A stretch of DNA of 64,000 nt from Amycolatopsis azurea DSM 43854 (GCF_001995215.1 NZ_MUXN01000004.1:144175-208174); one strand, 5' to 3'; positions 8,411-17,553 are shown, counted from the first letter of the stretch. Program-made: numbers and translations. Notes: a model not told the origin generated them from the sequence alone.

Positions 8411-8425
8411 GATCGTTCAACGATC
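8411..8425. promoter_or_regulatory. GntR-type operator candidate
   Basis: GATCGTTCAACGATC is a perfect 15-base palindrome. Its core TCGTTCAACGA fits TNGTN3ACNA, the half-site layout of FadR/FCD-type GntR regulators. It lies 17-31 bases before the likely GTG start of the TPP enzyme; the last gene of the operon (14629) encodes an FCD-type GntR protein, a natural partner. Confidence 0.5.
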
Positions 8426-8441
8426 TGGCACTATCGGCGGG

Positions 8442-10073
8442 GTGCCTGCACCCACCGGAGCCCAGCATCTGGCCGACGCGCTGACCGCTCTGGGGACCGA
8501 AGTCGTCTTCGGTCTCCCTGGGGTGCACAACCTGCCGTTATGGGAGGCGCTGGCCGATACGGACATCCGGCTCGTCGGGGTCCGGCACGAGCAGACGGCC
8601 GGATACGCGGCCGACGGGTACGCCCGCGCGACCGGGAAGCTCGGCGTCGCCCTGGTGACCACGGGACCCGGCGCGGCGAACACGCTCGCCGCCGTCGGCG
8701 AGGCCATGGCTTCGGCCGCGCCCGTGCTGATCATCGCGACCGACATCCCGTCCACGCTGCGGCAGCCCGGCGTGGTCCGCGGCGTGCTGCACGAGACGTC
8801 GGACCAGCAGGCGATGTTCGCGCCGGTCACCAAGGCCGGGTTCACCGTCCCGAGCGCCGACCAGGTCGCCGCCACGCTCCACCGCGCGGCCCGGCTCGCG
8901 CTCCAGCCGCAGAGCGGGCCCGTCTACCTCGGCATCCCCACCGACTTCCTGTCGGAGCGGACGCCCGCCCGCCGTCCGCCGAGGTCGCACGCGCGGCCGT
9001 CCGAGATCCCGGACCTCACCGAGGCCGAGGCGATGCTGGCGGCCGCGGACAAGCCGCTGATCTGGGCGGGCGGCGGCGCGCTGCGCGCCGAGGCGGGCGA
9101 GGCGATCGGGAAACTCGCCGAACGGCTGGCCGCGCCGGTGCTCACCACGTTCGGTGCCCGCGGGCTCCTGTCGGTCGACCATCCCTGTCTCGCCCCGAAC
9201 CCGGTACACGCGCCCGAGGTCGGCGCGCTGTGGGACGAGGCCGATGTCGTCCTCGCCATCGGCACCGACTTCGACGGGCTGATGACACAGAACTGGCTGA
9301 TGCCGCAGCCGAAGAAGCTCATCGCGATCAACGTCGACCCGGACGACGCGGCCAAGAACTATCAGCCGGACATCACGCTGGTCGGCGACGCCAAGGTGCT
9401 CACCGAGGCGCTGAAAGTCGAGGAACGGTCGGGGATCGCGGCGCTCGTGGGCAGGCTCGCCAAGGTCTCCGCCCGGGTCCGGCGGCGGATCAGGGAAGAG
9501 GAGCCGCAGGCCGCCGATCTGCTGTCCACTTTGGACGAAGTGCTGCCGCCCGACGCGGTCGTGGTCGCGGACATGTGCGTGGCCGGGTACTGGATCGGCG
9601 GGTTCCACCGCGTCCGCGCCCCGCGCAAGCTCGCCTATCCGATGGGCTGGGGCACACTCGGGTACGGCTTCCCCGCCGCGCTCGGCGCCGCTGCCGCGGG
9701 CGCGGGCCGGGCGATCTGTGTCACGGGCGACGGTGGCTTCCTCTTCGGGTGCGGCGACCTCCACACGCTGGCGCAGGAACAGCTGCCGGTCACGACGATC
9801 GTCGTCGACGACGGCGGCTATGGGATGCTGCGCTACGACCAGGACCGCGCCGGGCTGCCGCGCCGGGGAGTCGATTGGGACAGCCCTGATTTCGTCGGCC
9901 TGGCCAGGTCCTTCGGGGTGCACGCGGACCGGGTCTCCGGGTTCGGGCGCGCGTTCCGGCGGCTGCTCGGCGAGTTCATCGAGTCCGACGAGCCGAACGT
10001 GCTGGTCGTCCGCGCGAAGATGGCGCCGCCGCTCAACACCTCGCCGCGCTGGTATCGCAAGGGTTCTTCGTGA
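8442..10073 (+). CDS. thiamine pyrophosphate-dependent enzyme (acetolactate synthase-like)
   Basis: A 543-residue ThDP enzyme with the three usual domains: PYR (FGLPGVHNLPLWEAL, catalytic Glu50 in VRHEQTAGYAADGYAR), a central domain, and PP (VTGDGGFLFG near residue 428, then VVDDGGYGML in place of the usual NN). Relatives include acetolactate synthase and benzoylformate or oxalyl-CoA decarboxylases; the true reaction is unknown. The frame opens at 8385, but that would put the palindrome at 8411 inside the gene, and alignment with relatives starts at GTG 8442 (PAPTGAQHLADALTALG), so 8442 is preferred. The stop overlaps hyuA (GTGA). Confidence 0.9.
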   Translation: MPAPTGAQHLADALTALGTEVVFGLPGVHNLPLWEALADTDIRLVGVRHEQTAGYAADGYARATGKLGVALVTTGPGAANTLAAVGEAMASAAPVLIIATDIPSTLRQPGVVRGVLHETSDQQAMFAPVTKAGFTVPSADQVAATLHRAARLALQPQSGPVYLGIPTDFLSERTPARRPPRSHARPSEIPDLTEAEAMLAAADKPLIWAGGGALRAEAGEAIGKLAERLAAPVLTTFGARGLLSVDHPCLAPNPVHAPEVGALWDEADVVLAIGTDFDGLMTQNWLMPQPKKLIAINVDPDDAAKNYQPDITLVGDAKVLTEALKVEERSGIAALVGRLAKVSARVRRRIREEEPQAADLLSTLDEVLPPDAVVVADMCVAGYWIGGFHRVRAPRKLAYPMGWGTLGYGFPAALGAAAAGAGRAICVTGDGGFLFGCGDLHTLAQEQLPVTTIVVDDGGYGMLRYDQDRAGLPRRGVDWDSPDFVGLARSFGVHADRVSGFGRAFRRLLGEFIESDEPNVLVVRAKMAPPLNTSPRWYRKGSS

Positions 10074-12130
10074 CCGGGCTCCGCGTCGGCGTGGACATCG
10101 GCGGCACGTTCACCGATCTCTGCGTGCTCGACGAGACCGGGGTCGTCGCCGTCGGCAAAGTCCTGACGACGCACGACGAACCCGCTCGCGCGGTCGAGGA
10201 AGGTCTGAAAAGGACACTCGCCGACGCCGGGCTGGACGCGGGAGACGTCGAGCAGTTCGTGCACGGGACCACACTGGTCACGAACGCGCTCATCGAACGC
10301 AAGGGAGCGCGCACCGCGCTGCTGGCGACCGCCGGTTTCCGTGACGTGCTGGAGATGCGGCGCGAACATCGCTACGAACTGTACGACCTGCTCATCGAAT
10401 TGCCGACGCCGCTGGTCCCACGTCACCTGCGCTTCGACGTCCGCGAGCGGATCCTCGCCGACGGGACAGTCCACAGGGGACTGGACGAGGAGTACGTCGC
10501 GCGGCTGGGCCGCGAGCTCGACGCCCGTGGGATCGACGCGGTGGCGATCTGTTTCCTGCACGCCTTCACCAATCCCGCGCACGAACGACGGGCCGCCGAG
10601 GTGCTGGCGGACGTGGCGCCTCGGTTGAGGGTCGCGCTGTCCAGCGAGGTCGTCCCCGAGATCCGCGAATTCGAACGCGCGTCCACCACGGTCGCGAACG
10701 TCTACGTCCAGGACCTCACCGAACGCTATCTGCGTGATCTGGAACGGCGCCTGCACGAGGCCGGGGTGCGGCCGTCGCCGCACATCATGCTGTCCAACGG
10801 CGGGATCGCGACCGTCGACACGGCCGCGCGGTACCCGATCCGCATCCTCGAATCCGGTCCGGCGGGCGGGGCACTGGCCGCGTCCGCGATCGGGTCCGCG
10901 GCCGGTGTCGAAGACCTGCTGGCCTTTGATATGGGCGGCACCACGGCGAAACTGTGCATGATCTCCGGCGGCGCGCCGCTGGTGACGCACGAGTTCGAGG
11001 TGGACCGGAAGTACCGGCTGCTGCCGGGATCCGGGCTGCCGGTCAAGGTCCCGGTCACCGACATGATCGAGATCGGCGTCGGCGGCGGTTCGATCGCCCG
11101 CATCGACGCGCTCGGCCTGCTCACCGTCGGCCCGGATTCGGCGGGATCCGAGCCCGGCCCGGTCTGCTACGGACGAGGCGGCGCCGAACCCACCGTGACC
11201 GACGCCGACCTCGTGCTCGGCTACCTGGACCCCGGGTACTTCCTCGGCGGCGGAATGACTTTGGACGCCGAGGGCGCGCGCGAGGCGATCCGCGCGAAGA
11301 TCGCCGGACCGCTCGGCGTCAGCGTCGAAGAGGCCGCTTGGGGCATTCACACCAGCGTCAACGAGGACATGGCCAACGCCGCCCGCGTCCACGCCGTCGA
11401 ACGCGGCAAGGATCCGGCGAAGCTGCCGATGTTCACTTTCGGCGGTGCCGGGCCGGTGCACGGCGTCGGCGTGGCACGCGCACTCGGCGCCCCCGAGGTG
11501 GTCGCCCCGCCGGCGGCCGGGGTGCTGAGCGCGGCGGGATTCCTCACCGCGCCGCTGGCCTTCGATTTCGTGCGTTCGGCGCGTTCCGCGGTCCTCGATC
11601 TCTCGTGGGAGCAGGTCGACGCGCTGTTCGCCGAGATGGAGGCCGAGGGCGCGGAACTGCTGGAGAAGTCCGGTGTGGACGGTGCTCGGGTGACGCACCG
11701 CAGGATCGCCGAAATGCGCTATTCCGGTCAGGGGTACGAGATCCGCGTGCCGGTCGAGCCGGGGAAGTGGCCTGAGTCGCTGGTCAACGCGTTCACCGGG
11801 ACCTATCGGACGCTGTACCGGCGGACCGGGCCGGACGTCGGGATCGAGGTGCTCAACTGGCGGGTCGTCTCCAGCGGTCCGGCACCCGAGGTCACGCTGA
11901 AACTCGCGGGGGCCGAGGCCGAGGGCGACGCGCGCAAGGGGACGCGTCCGGCGTACTTTCCCGCCGAGGGTGGCTTTGTCGACACGGCGGTGTTCGACCG
12001 GTACCGGCTCAAACCGGGTGATCGCGTCGAAGGCCCGGCCATCGTGGAGGAACGGGAGTCCACTGTGGTCGTTCCCCCGGGTTCTCACTGCGTGGTCGGC
12101 GAAGACGCCAGTCTGGTGGTGACGGTGTGA
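10070..12130 (+). CDS. hyuA: hydantoinase/oxoprolinase subunit A (HyuA)
   Basis: A 686-residue ATP-dependent hydantoinase/5-oxoprolinase large subunit. The N-terminal acetate-kinase-like phosphate loop is VDIGGTFTDLCVLD; other family blocks are HGTTLVTNALIERKGA, LESGPAGGALAA, LAFDMGGTTAKLC, VPVTDMIEIGVGGGSIA and MFTFGGAGPVHG. With HyuB it would open a lactam, hydantoin-like ring or activate a carbonyl at the cost of ATP. GTG start at 10070 overlaps the TPP gene stop; the stop overlaps hyuB. Length is normal. Substrate not assignable. Confidence 0.93.
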   Translation: MTGLRVGVDIGGTFTDLCVLDETGVVAVGKVLTTHDEPARAVEEGLKRTLADAGLDAGDVEQFVHGTTLVTNALIERKGARTALLATAGFRDVLEMRREHRYELYDLLIELPTPLVPRHLRFDVRERILADGTVHRGLDEEYVARLGRELDARGIDAVAICFLHAFTNPAHERRAAEVLADVAPRLRVALSSEVVPEIREFERASTTVANVYVQDLTERYLRDLERRLHEAGVRPSPHIMLSNGGIATVDTAARYPIRILESGPAGGALAASAIGSAAGVEDLLAFDMGGTTAKLCMISGGAPLVTHEFEVDRKYRLLPGSGLPVKVPVTDMIEIGVGGGSIARIDALGLLTVGPDSAGSEPGPVCYGRGGAEPTVTDADLVLGYLDPGYFLGGGMTLDAEGAREAIRAKIAGPLGVSVEEAAWGIHTSVNEDMANAARVHAVERGKDPAKLPMFTFGGAGPVHGVGVARALGAPEVVAPPAAGVLSAAGFLTAPLAFDFVRSARSAVLDLSWEQVDALFAEMEAEGAELLEKSGVDGARVTHRRIAEMRYSGQGYEIRVPVEPGKWPESLVNAFTGTYRTLYRRTGPDVGIEVLNWRVVSSGPAPEVTLKLAGAEAEGDARKGTRPAYFPAEGGFVDTAVFDRYRLKPGDRVEGPAIVEERESTVVVPPGSHCVVGEDASLVVTV

Positions 12131-13836
12131 GCGTCGACCCGATCCTGGTGGGGGTGCTGGGAAACCGGCTGCACTCGATCCTGGCCGAACAGCAGAACGC
12201 GCTCGTCAACACGGCGTTCTCTTCCGTGGTGCGGGAATCGCTCGATCTGGCCTGCGCGGTGTTCGATTCGCGTGGCGAGATGATCGGCCAGTCCGTCGGC
12301 GGGACCCCAGGCCACATCAACGCGATGGCGACCGGGATGCACCACTTCGTCGCCGCGTACCCGCCGGAGACCCTGGAACCGGGCGACGTCCTGCTCACCA
12401 ACGATCCGTGGCAGACGGCCGGGCAGATCAACGACATCACCGTCGCCACACCGGTGTTCCTGCGAGGACGGCTGGTCGCGTGGTTCGCGTCCTGTTGCCA
12501 CGCCCCGGACATCGGCGGAAGGCTGGTCTCGGCGGAAGCGACCGAGGTCTTCGAAGAAGGCTTGCGCCTGCCGATCATGAAGTTCCTCCGCGCGGGCGAG
12601 GTCAACGCGGATCTCGAACTGCTGATCCGCGCGAACGTCCGCACCCCGGAGGAGACCATCGGCGATCTGTACGCCCAGGTCACCGGGAACGAGGTCGGCG
12701 CCGCCAGCCTGGTGCGGCTGCTGGAGGAATTCGACCTCGACACCCTCGACGACATCGCCGCGGAGATCATGAACCGGTCCGAGCGTGCCCTGCGTGACGC
12801 GCTGGCGAAACTGCCGGACGGCACGTACGCCAGTGAACTGGTGACCGACGGGTTCGACGACGAAGAGGTCGTCCTCAAGGTCACCGTGACCGTCGACGGC
12901 GACGAGATCCATCTCGACTTCGCCGGTTCGTCGCCGCAAAGCCGTCGCGGGATCAACGTCGTCCTGAACTACACCAGGGCGTACGCCTCGTTCGCGGTCA
13001 AGGCGGCCATCTCCCCGGAGGTGCCGCACAACGCGGGTTCGTTCCGGCCAGTGCACGTCACCGCGCCGGAGGGGTCGGTGCTGAACTGCACTCCGCCCGC
13101 GCCGGTCGCCTCTCGGCACCTGATCGGGCATTTCCTGCCTTCGCTGCTGATCACCGCCTTGCGCGAAGCGTTGCCCGGCAACGCGATGGCGCACAGCGCG
13201 GACGCGTTGTGGATGACGATCTGGCGCGGTACCGACGCCGAGGGCCGCGAGTTCATGCTCAACGTCTTCCAGACCGGCGGGATCGGCGCAAGGTCCACAA
13301 AGGATGGTCTGAATACGACCGGATTCCCGAGCGGGCTGCGGTCCACACCGACAGAGGTCATCGAGACGATGGCGCCGCTGATCCAGCATGAACGCGTGCT
13401 GCGCACGGACTCCGGCGGCGCCGGAAAGTGGCGTGGCGGTCTCGGCCAGTGCACCACGATGGGCGCCCGCGGTGAGATCTCCTGGAGTGTCAACGGGAAC
13501 GTCGACCGGTTGCTCCGGGCGGCGTCCGGTGTGGACTCGGGGCGCGACGGGTCGGTGGGCCGGTTCGCACTGACCCGCGGTGCCTTGCCGTCGAAGAGCC
13601 GGGTGAACCTGAGCCCGTGCGACGTGGTGAACGTGTTCCTCCCGGGTGGCGGGGGTTACGGCGACCCGTTCGAACGGGACCCGGAAGCCGTGCTCGCCGA
13701 CGTCGTCGACCGCTACATCTCGCCGCGAGCGGCGCGCGAGCTGTACGGCATCGAGGTCACCTATCACGGGGATCCTGAGGCGCTGGTGCGCCTTCCGGAG
13801 GACTACACAGCGGTTTCGTTGAGAGGGAGGAAATGA
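12127..13836 (+). CDS. hyuB: hydantoinase/oxoprolinase subunit B (HyuB)
   Basis: A 569-residue partner subunit of HyuA. Family blocks are ILAEQQNALVNTAFSSVVRES, the metal-site region DSRGEMIGQSVGGTPGHI, LEPGDVLLTNDPW, GGRLVSAEATEVFEEGLRLP in pieces, LDFAGSSPQSRRGINVVLN, and the C-terminal LPGGGGYGDPFERDP. GTG start at 12127 overlaps the hyuA stop by four bases (GTGA). Strict coupling to hyuA supports a heteromeric enzyme. Confidence 0.93.
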   Translation: MSVDPILVGVLGNRLHSILAEQQNALVNTAFSSVVRESLDLACAVFDSRGEMIGQSVGGTPGHINAMATGMHHFVAAYPPETLEPGDVLLTNDPWQTAGQINDITVATPVFLRGRLVAWFASCCHAPDIGGRLVSAEATEVFEEGLRLPIMKFLRAGEVNADLELLIRANVRTPEETIGDLYAQVTGNEVGAASLVRLLEEFDLDTLDDIAAEIMNRSERALRDALAKLPDGTYASELVTDGFDDEEVVLKVTVTVDGDEIHLDFAGSSPQSRRGINVVLNYTRAYASFAVKAAISPEVPHNAGSFRPVHVTAPEGSVLNCTPPAPVASRHLIGHFLPSLLITALREALPGNAMAHSADALWMTIWRGTDAEGREFMLNVFQTGGIGARSTKDGLNTTGFPSGLRSTPTEVIETMAPLIQHERVLRTDSGGAGKWRGGLGQCTTMGARGEISWSVNGNVDRLLRAASGVDSGRDGSVGRFALTRGALPSKSRVNLSPCDVVNVFLPGGGGYGDPFERDPEAVLADVVDRYISPRAARELYGIEVTYHGDPEALVRLPEDYTAVSLRGRK

Positions 13837-13838
13837 GC

Positions 13839-14624
13839 ATGGGTCGGCTGGCAGACAAGGTCGCGGTGGTCTTCGGCGGCGCGAGGGGAATCGGGCTCGC
13901 CACCGTGAAGGAGTTCGTCGCCGAGGGCGCGACCGTGTTCTCCAGCGACATCCGCGAGCCCGCGGAGTCCGTTGAAGGCGCGGCACACTCCCTTGTGGAC
14001 GCCACCGACGAGGGGCAGGTCGACGAGTTCGTGCGCGGGGTGCTCGCCGAAACCGGTCGGATCGACGTGCTGTTCAACAACGTCGGAATCCACCTCGGCA
14101 AGCCGCTGGCCGACACCACCTTGGCGGAATTCGACAACATCTTCGCGCTGAACGTGCGCGCGGCCTTCCTCGGCACGCGCGCGGTGCTGCCGCACATGAT
14201 CGCGAACAAGGCGGGCAGCATCATCACGACGTCGTCCAACGGCGGGGTGATGGGCCGCCCGGCCGACCCGGTGTACAACGCCACCAAGCACGCGCTGGTC
14301 GGCCTGACGAAGTCGATCGCCGTCGCGCACGCGCACCAGGGGATCCGCGCGAACACGATCAACCCGGGCGCCATCGACACTGACATGCTGCGCGGCACCC
14401 TCGCGTCGCCCGAGGATTTCGAGGCCAAGCAACATCACTTGACCGCGAGCACGCCCGCGGGACGGGTCGGTGAGGCCTGGGAGGTCGCGAAGGCCGTCGT
14501 CTTCCTGGCCAGCGACGAATCGCGGTTCATCAACGGAGTCGCGCTCCCGATCGACGGCGCCAAGGCGGCGGGCGCGATGCCGGGCAACCGGTACAGCCTC
14601 GACTTCGAACTCGGCGTCAGGTAA
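13839..14624 (+). CDS. SDR-family oxidoreductase
   Basis: A 261-residue classical short-chain dehydrogenase. The cofactor motif is VVFGGARGIGLATV, followed by NNVG, and the catalytic YNATK is intact (VYNATKHALVGL); the C-terminus has FINGVALPIDGAKAAG. The frame also has ATG at 13833 overlapping the hyuB stop, but AGGGAGG is only two bases from that codon and eight from 13839, so 13839 is preferred. As fourth gene of the operon it probably oxidises an alcohol intermediate of the pathway. Confidence 0.92.
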   Translation: MGRLADKVAVVFGGARGIGLATVKEFVAEGATVFSSDIREPAESVEGAAHSLVDATDEGQVDEFVRGVLAETGRIDVLFNNVGIHLGKPLADTTLAEFDNIFALNVRAAFLGTRAVLPHMIANKAGSIITTSSNGGVMGRPADPVYNATKHALVGLTKSIAVAHAHQGIRANTINPGAIDTDMLRGTLASPEDFEAKQHHLTASTPAGRVGEAWEVAKAVVFLASDESRFINGVALPIDGAKAAGAMPGNRYSLDFELGVR

Positions 14625-14628
14625 CGCC

Positions 14629-15324
14629 ATGTCCACTCCTGCCGCCGAGGAGACACTGGCCCGGGACAGACCTCTGCTGGAACGAAGCGGGACAGCGGAA
14701 CGGGTCGCGGAGATCCTGCGACAGCGCATCACGGAAGGTGTTTTCCCACCGGGGTCGAGGCTTTCCGAACCGTCGATCAGTGCCGCGCTGGGTGTTTCGC
14801 GCAATACCCTGCGCGAGTCCTTCCAACTGCTGGCACACGAACGGCTCGCGGTGCACGAACTCAACCGCGGCGTGTTCGTGCGGGAGCTGACCGCGCAGGA
14901 CATCTCGGATCTCTACGTGATGCGGCGGGTCACCGAATGCGGTGCGCTGCGGTGCGCGTCCGAACTGTCCACTGTGGATCTTTCCGCCCTCGCCGCCGCG
15001 GTGACGAAGGGCCGGGCGGCGGCGGACGAAGGTGACTGGCAGGCCGTCGGGACCGCGAGTATCGCTTTCCATCAGGCGGTGGGCGATCTGGCGGACAGTG
15101 AGCGGGTCAGCACGACGATGCGCCAGGTGCTGGCGGAGACGCGGCTGTTCTTCGTGCTGGCGGACAACACGCGCGCGTTCTTCGAGCCGTTCCTGGTGCG
15201 GCACGAGCGGATCCTGCGGGACCTGGAGCGAGGGCGGTTCGGGCCCGCGGAGACGGCGCTGGAGAAGTATCTGCGGGACGCGGAAAGGCAGCTTCTGGCC
15301 GCTTACGAGCGCCGCGAGTCGTGA
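14629..15324 (+). CDS. GntR-family (FCD) transcriptional regulator
   Basis: A 231-residue FadR-subfamily regulator. The N-terminal winged helix reads RVAEILRQRITEGVFPPGSRLSE, seen in pieces, then SISAALGVSRNTLRESFQLLAHE; the C-terminal all-helical FCD domain has DLYVMRRVTECGALR, ASIAFHQAVGDLADS and LVRHERILRDLERG, giving the usual Asp/His metal ligands. It closes the TPP-HyuAB-SDR operon four bases after the SDR stop and probably controls it from the palindrome at 8411-8425. The last codons (…R-E-S-stop) lie in the end of a repeat element, so the stop codon TGA is contributed by GTCGTGAGTGG. Confidence 0.93.
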   Translation: MSTPAAEETLARDRPLLERSGTAERVAEILRQRITEGVFPPGSRLSEPSISAALGVSRNTLRESFQLLAHERLAVHELNRGVFVRELTAQDISDLYVMRRVTECGALRCASELSTVDLSALAAAVTKGRAAADEGDWQAVGTASIAFHQAVGDLADSERVSTTMRQVLAETRLFFVLADNTRAFFEPFLVRHERILRDLERGRFGPAETALEKYLRDAERQLLAAYERRES

Positions 15325-15360
15325 GTGGTGTCCAGGCAAAGGTGTCCTGTCGGGTGGCAG

Positions 15361-15415
15361 GTCCGTGAAGGCCTCCTTGAGGGACTCTGGGTCCCTCAAG
15401 GAGGCCTTCACGGAC
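15361..15415. terminator. repeated 25-bp-stem hairpin, copy 1
   Basis: Perfect 25-base arms at 15361-15385 and 15391-15415 with loop TCTGG. The arm begins GTCCGTGAAGGCC. It lies between convergent genes and recurs at 23329, 28899 and 33502, always at gene 3' ends, so a terminator role is likely. Confidence 0.8.
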
Positions 15416-15477
15416 TTCTGCTCAGTGGTGACGAGCGGGGTGAAGGGGACTTCCCTCCATCGCACGAGCGGAAAGTC

Positions 15478-15534
15478 GTGTTGCGAAAGCCACTTTCGCA
15501 ACCTTCAACGTTGCGAAAGTGGCTTTCGCAACAC
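15478..15534. repeat. GTTGCGAAAG hairpin, copy 1
   Basis: Perfect 25-base arms (15478-15502, 15510-15534) with a seven-base loop. Each arm is itself a hairpin built from TTGCGAAAG and CTTTCGCAA. A single-arm version is at 33667-33693. Confidence 0.75.
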
Positions 15535-15600
15535 CTGAGGTCGGCGTACGACGAGGGACTGAGCACGCAACCAGACCCCGGCCCCGCCACTCACGAGCCC

Positions 15601-17553
15601 CTAGCAGCTCAGAGTCGCACCGGCCCAGTCCGCGTGATCGGAATCGACGCCGTCACCGCCGTCCGTGACGACCAGATCCACCACCTGGACCCCGCCCAGC
15701 GGAACGGAAAGCTTCTCCGCGGCCTGGCCGCGTTTGAGCACGCCGGTGTTCGCCAGTCGCTTCCCGTCGCCGAGGACCTCGAAGGCCACGCTGCCCGCGG
15801 CCTTCTCGTCGTCGACCCCGACCGACGACGTGAACGACGTGCAGCCGCCGCCGAGGTAGATCCGGACCTTCGACGGCGCGTGGACGCCCAGCCCGTCGTC
15901 GTAGGTCACGCCGCCGATGCTCATCTTGCGACCATCGCCGGCGCCCGATTCACCGTTGCTGGTCCCGCGTTCCACCGGGCCGTAGCCGTTGTCCGCCGTC
16001 ATGAACGCCGCCTTCGACAGCGCGCTCGTCCCGGCGGCGGGCGCTTTCACGAGGGGAGCGCTTCCTCTCGTGGTCAACGATCGCGCGCCCCAGGCCGTCC
16101 GGTAGTCGATCCGGCCGGAGACCTCGACGTGGTCGCCGGAGGGTGACGACGGGCGCACGGTCCAGCTCCGTTCCCACGACTTCCCGGGCGCGACAACGGG
16201 AATCCCGACTTCGGTACCGCCGTCCGGCTTCCAGCCCGCGCCGACCGTCAGCTTCACCGTGCCCGACCGCACCGGCGTCCGGCCGTCGTTGAACACCCGC
16301 AGCGTCGTGGTGAACGGCTTGTCGGTCGCGACGTATTCGGGAGCCTGTAACGAAAGCGTCGTATGCGGCGCGGCCTGCGGCTTGCTGGACGGCCAGACCC
16401 GGAACGTCGCCGAGCCGTGGCTCGGCAGCCCGGCCCGCAGGGTTCCGGCGGATTCGGTCTCGGTGCCGGACCACAGATCCCGGACCCGGTAGCCGGACGA
16501 CGCCGGGGCACCGATCTCCTTGGCTGTGGCAGACACTGTCGCCGACGCGCCGCCGCGGTTGAACAGCACGACGACGTTCGAGCCGTCGGACATCGGCTTG
16601 GCCCAGACCTCGGTGTCACCGTCGTCGCGGACCTTGTGGCCCTGTTTGCCGCCCCAGTCCTGGTTGACCGCGAGAAGATCCTTGTTCAGCAGGATCTTCT
16701 TGGTCGCCTCGGACATCGAGCGCAGGTCGTTGCCCGCCAGCAGCGGGGCGTTGAGCAACGACCAGAGCGCGAAATGGGAGCGGTATTCCGTGTCGGTCAT
16801 GCCGCCGTTGCCGACCTCGAGCATGTCCGGGTCGTTCCAGCCGCCAGGTCCGGAGTAGGCCTCCAAGCCGACCTGCTGGTCGAGAAGGTTCATCACGCTC
16901 GCCCAGGTGTCGGTGATGTCGCCGGTGGTGCGCCACAGTTGCGCGCCCGCGTTCCTGCCCCATTCCCAGGGCTTGTTCTGGCCCCATTCGCAGAGGGCGT
17001 AGACGATCGGGCGGCTGGTCTTCTTCAGCGCCTCGCCCATTTTCGTGTACCGCTCCAGTGCGGGGCGGCCCTGGTTGTTGCAGTTGTCGTATTTGAGGTA
17101 GTCGACACCCCACTCCGCGAACGTCCGCGCGTCGACCTCTTCGTGGTCGAGCGAACCGGGCATGGTCCGCGCGCAGGTTTCCGTGCCGGCGCTGGTGTAG
17201 ATGCCGAGCTTCAGCCCTTTGCCGTGCACGTAGTCGGCCAACGCCTTGATCCCGCTGGGGAATCGTGTGCGGTGTGGTTCGTACTTCCCGTCGGGGGTGC
17301 GGTTCTTTTCGGCCCAGCAGTCGTCGATGTTGACGTACTGATAGCCCGCGGCCTTCATCCCGGACGACACCATGGCGTCGGCGGTTTCCCTGATCAGCTG
17401 TTCGTTGATATCGCAGCCGAACTTGTTCCAGCTGTTCCAGCCCATCGGCGGCGTGGCGACCGGTGGGGACTCGCTCTCGGCGGCTGTCGCCGGAAGGGCG
17501 TAGAGGGCGGTGAGCGTGCAGGCGGCGACGAGCGCCCCGGCGAAAAGTCGCAT
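15601..17553 (-). CDS. secreted GH27 alpha-galactosidase with C-terminal NPCBM
   Basis: A 650-residue exported glycoside hydrolase that removes terminal alpha-galactosyl residues. Residues 1-24 are a signal peptide. The GH27 barrel (about 33-310) starts PPMGWNSWNKFGC, has the nucleophile Asp in YLKYDNCN and the acid/base Asp in GPGGWNDPDML. After a beta-sandwich come a NEW3-like segment (about 400-490) and a C-terminal NPCBM/discoidin-type domain (about 510-650; GGVTYDDGLGVHAPSKVRIYL in pieces, ending VDSDHADWAGATLSC). The ATG at 17553 has GGAGGACC upstream. It is convergent with the GntR gene and divergent from the aminotransferase. Confidence 0.95.
   Translation of the reverse strand: MRLFAGALVAACTLTALYALPATAAESESPPVATPPMGWNSWNKFGCDINEQLIRETADAMVSSGMKAAGYQYVNIDDCWAEKNRTPDGKYEPHRTRFPSGIKALADYVHGKGLKLGIYTSAGTETCARTMPGSLDHEEVDARTFAEWGVDYLKYDNCNNQGRPALERYTKMGEALKKTSRPIVYALCEWGQNKPWEWGRNAGAQLWRTTGDITDTWASVMNLLDQQVGLEAYSGPGGWNDPDMLEVGNGGMTDTEYRSHFALWSLLNAPLLAGNDLRSMSEATKKILLNKDLLAVNQDWGGKQGHKVRDDGDTEVWAKPMSDGSNVVVLFNRGGASATVSATAKEIGAPASSGYRVRDLWSGTETESAGTLRAGLPSHGSATFRVWPSSKPQAAPHTTLSLQAPEYVATDKPFTTTLRVFNDGRTPVRSGTVKLTVGAGWKPDGGTEVGIPVVAPGKSWERSWTVRPSSPSGDHVEVSGRIDYRTAWGARSLTTRGSAPLVKAPAAGTSALSKAAFMTADNGYGPVERGTSNGESGAGDGRKMSIGGVTYDDGLGVHAPSKVRIYLGGGCTSFTSSVGVDDEKAAGSVAFEVLGDGKRLANTGVLKRGQAAEKLSVPLGGVQVVDLVVTDGGDGVDSDHADWAGATLSC

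Larger units (their letters stand above)
15318..15597. repeat. composite GTCGTGAGTGG-bounded intergenic element
   Basis: The 280 bases between two convergent genes begin GTCGTGAGTGG and end CCACTCACGAG. Modules in order (GGTGTCCTGTCGGGTGGCA, a long hairpin, GTGAAGGGGACTT..., a GTTGCGAAAG hairpin, GTCGGCGTACG...GGGACTGAGCACGC) recur in the same order at 33441-33775. The left end supplies the stop codon of the GntR gene and the right end lies against the stop of the alpha-galactosidase. Confidence 0.6.

Noticed and set aside
9833..12088. 751-codon open frame opposite hyuA
   Set aside because: Compositionally biased antisense frame; hyuA on the other strand has full family motifs.
6525..13836. 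Creatinine or N-methylhydantoin degradation pathway
   Set aside because: HyuAB with a sarcosine-oxidase-like flavoprotein is suggestive, but no carbamoylsarcosine hydrolase is present, the two operons are separate and HyuAB substrates vary widely.
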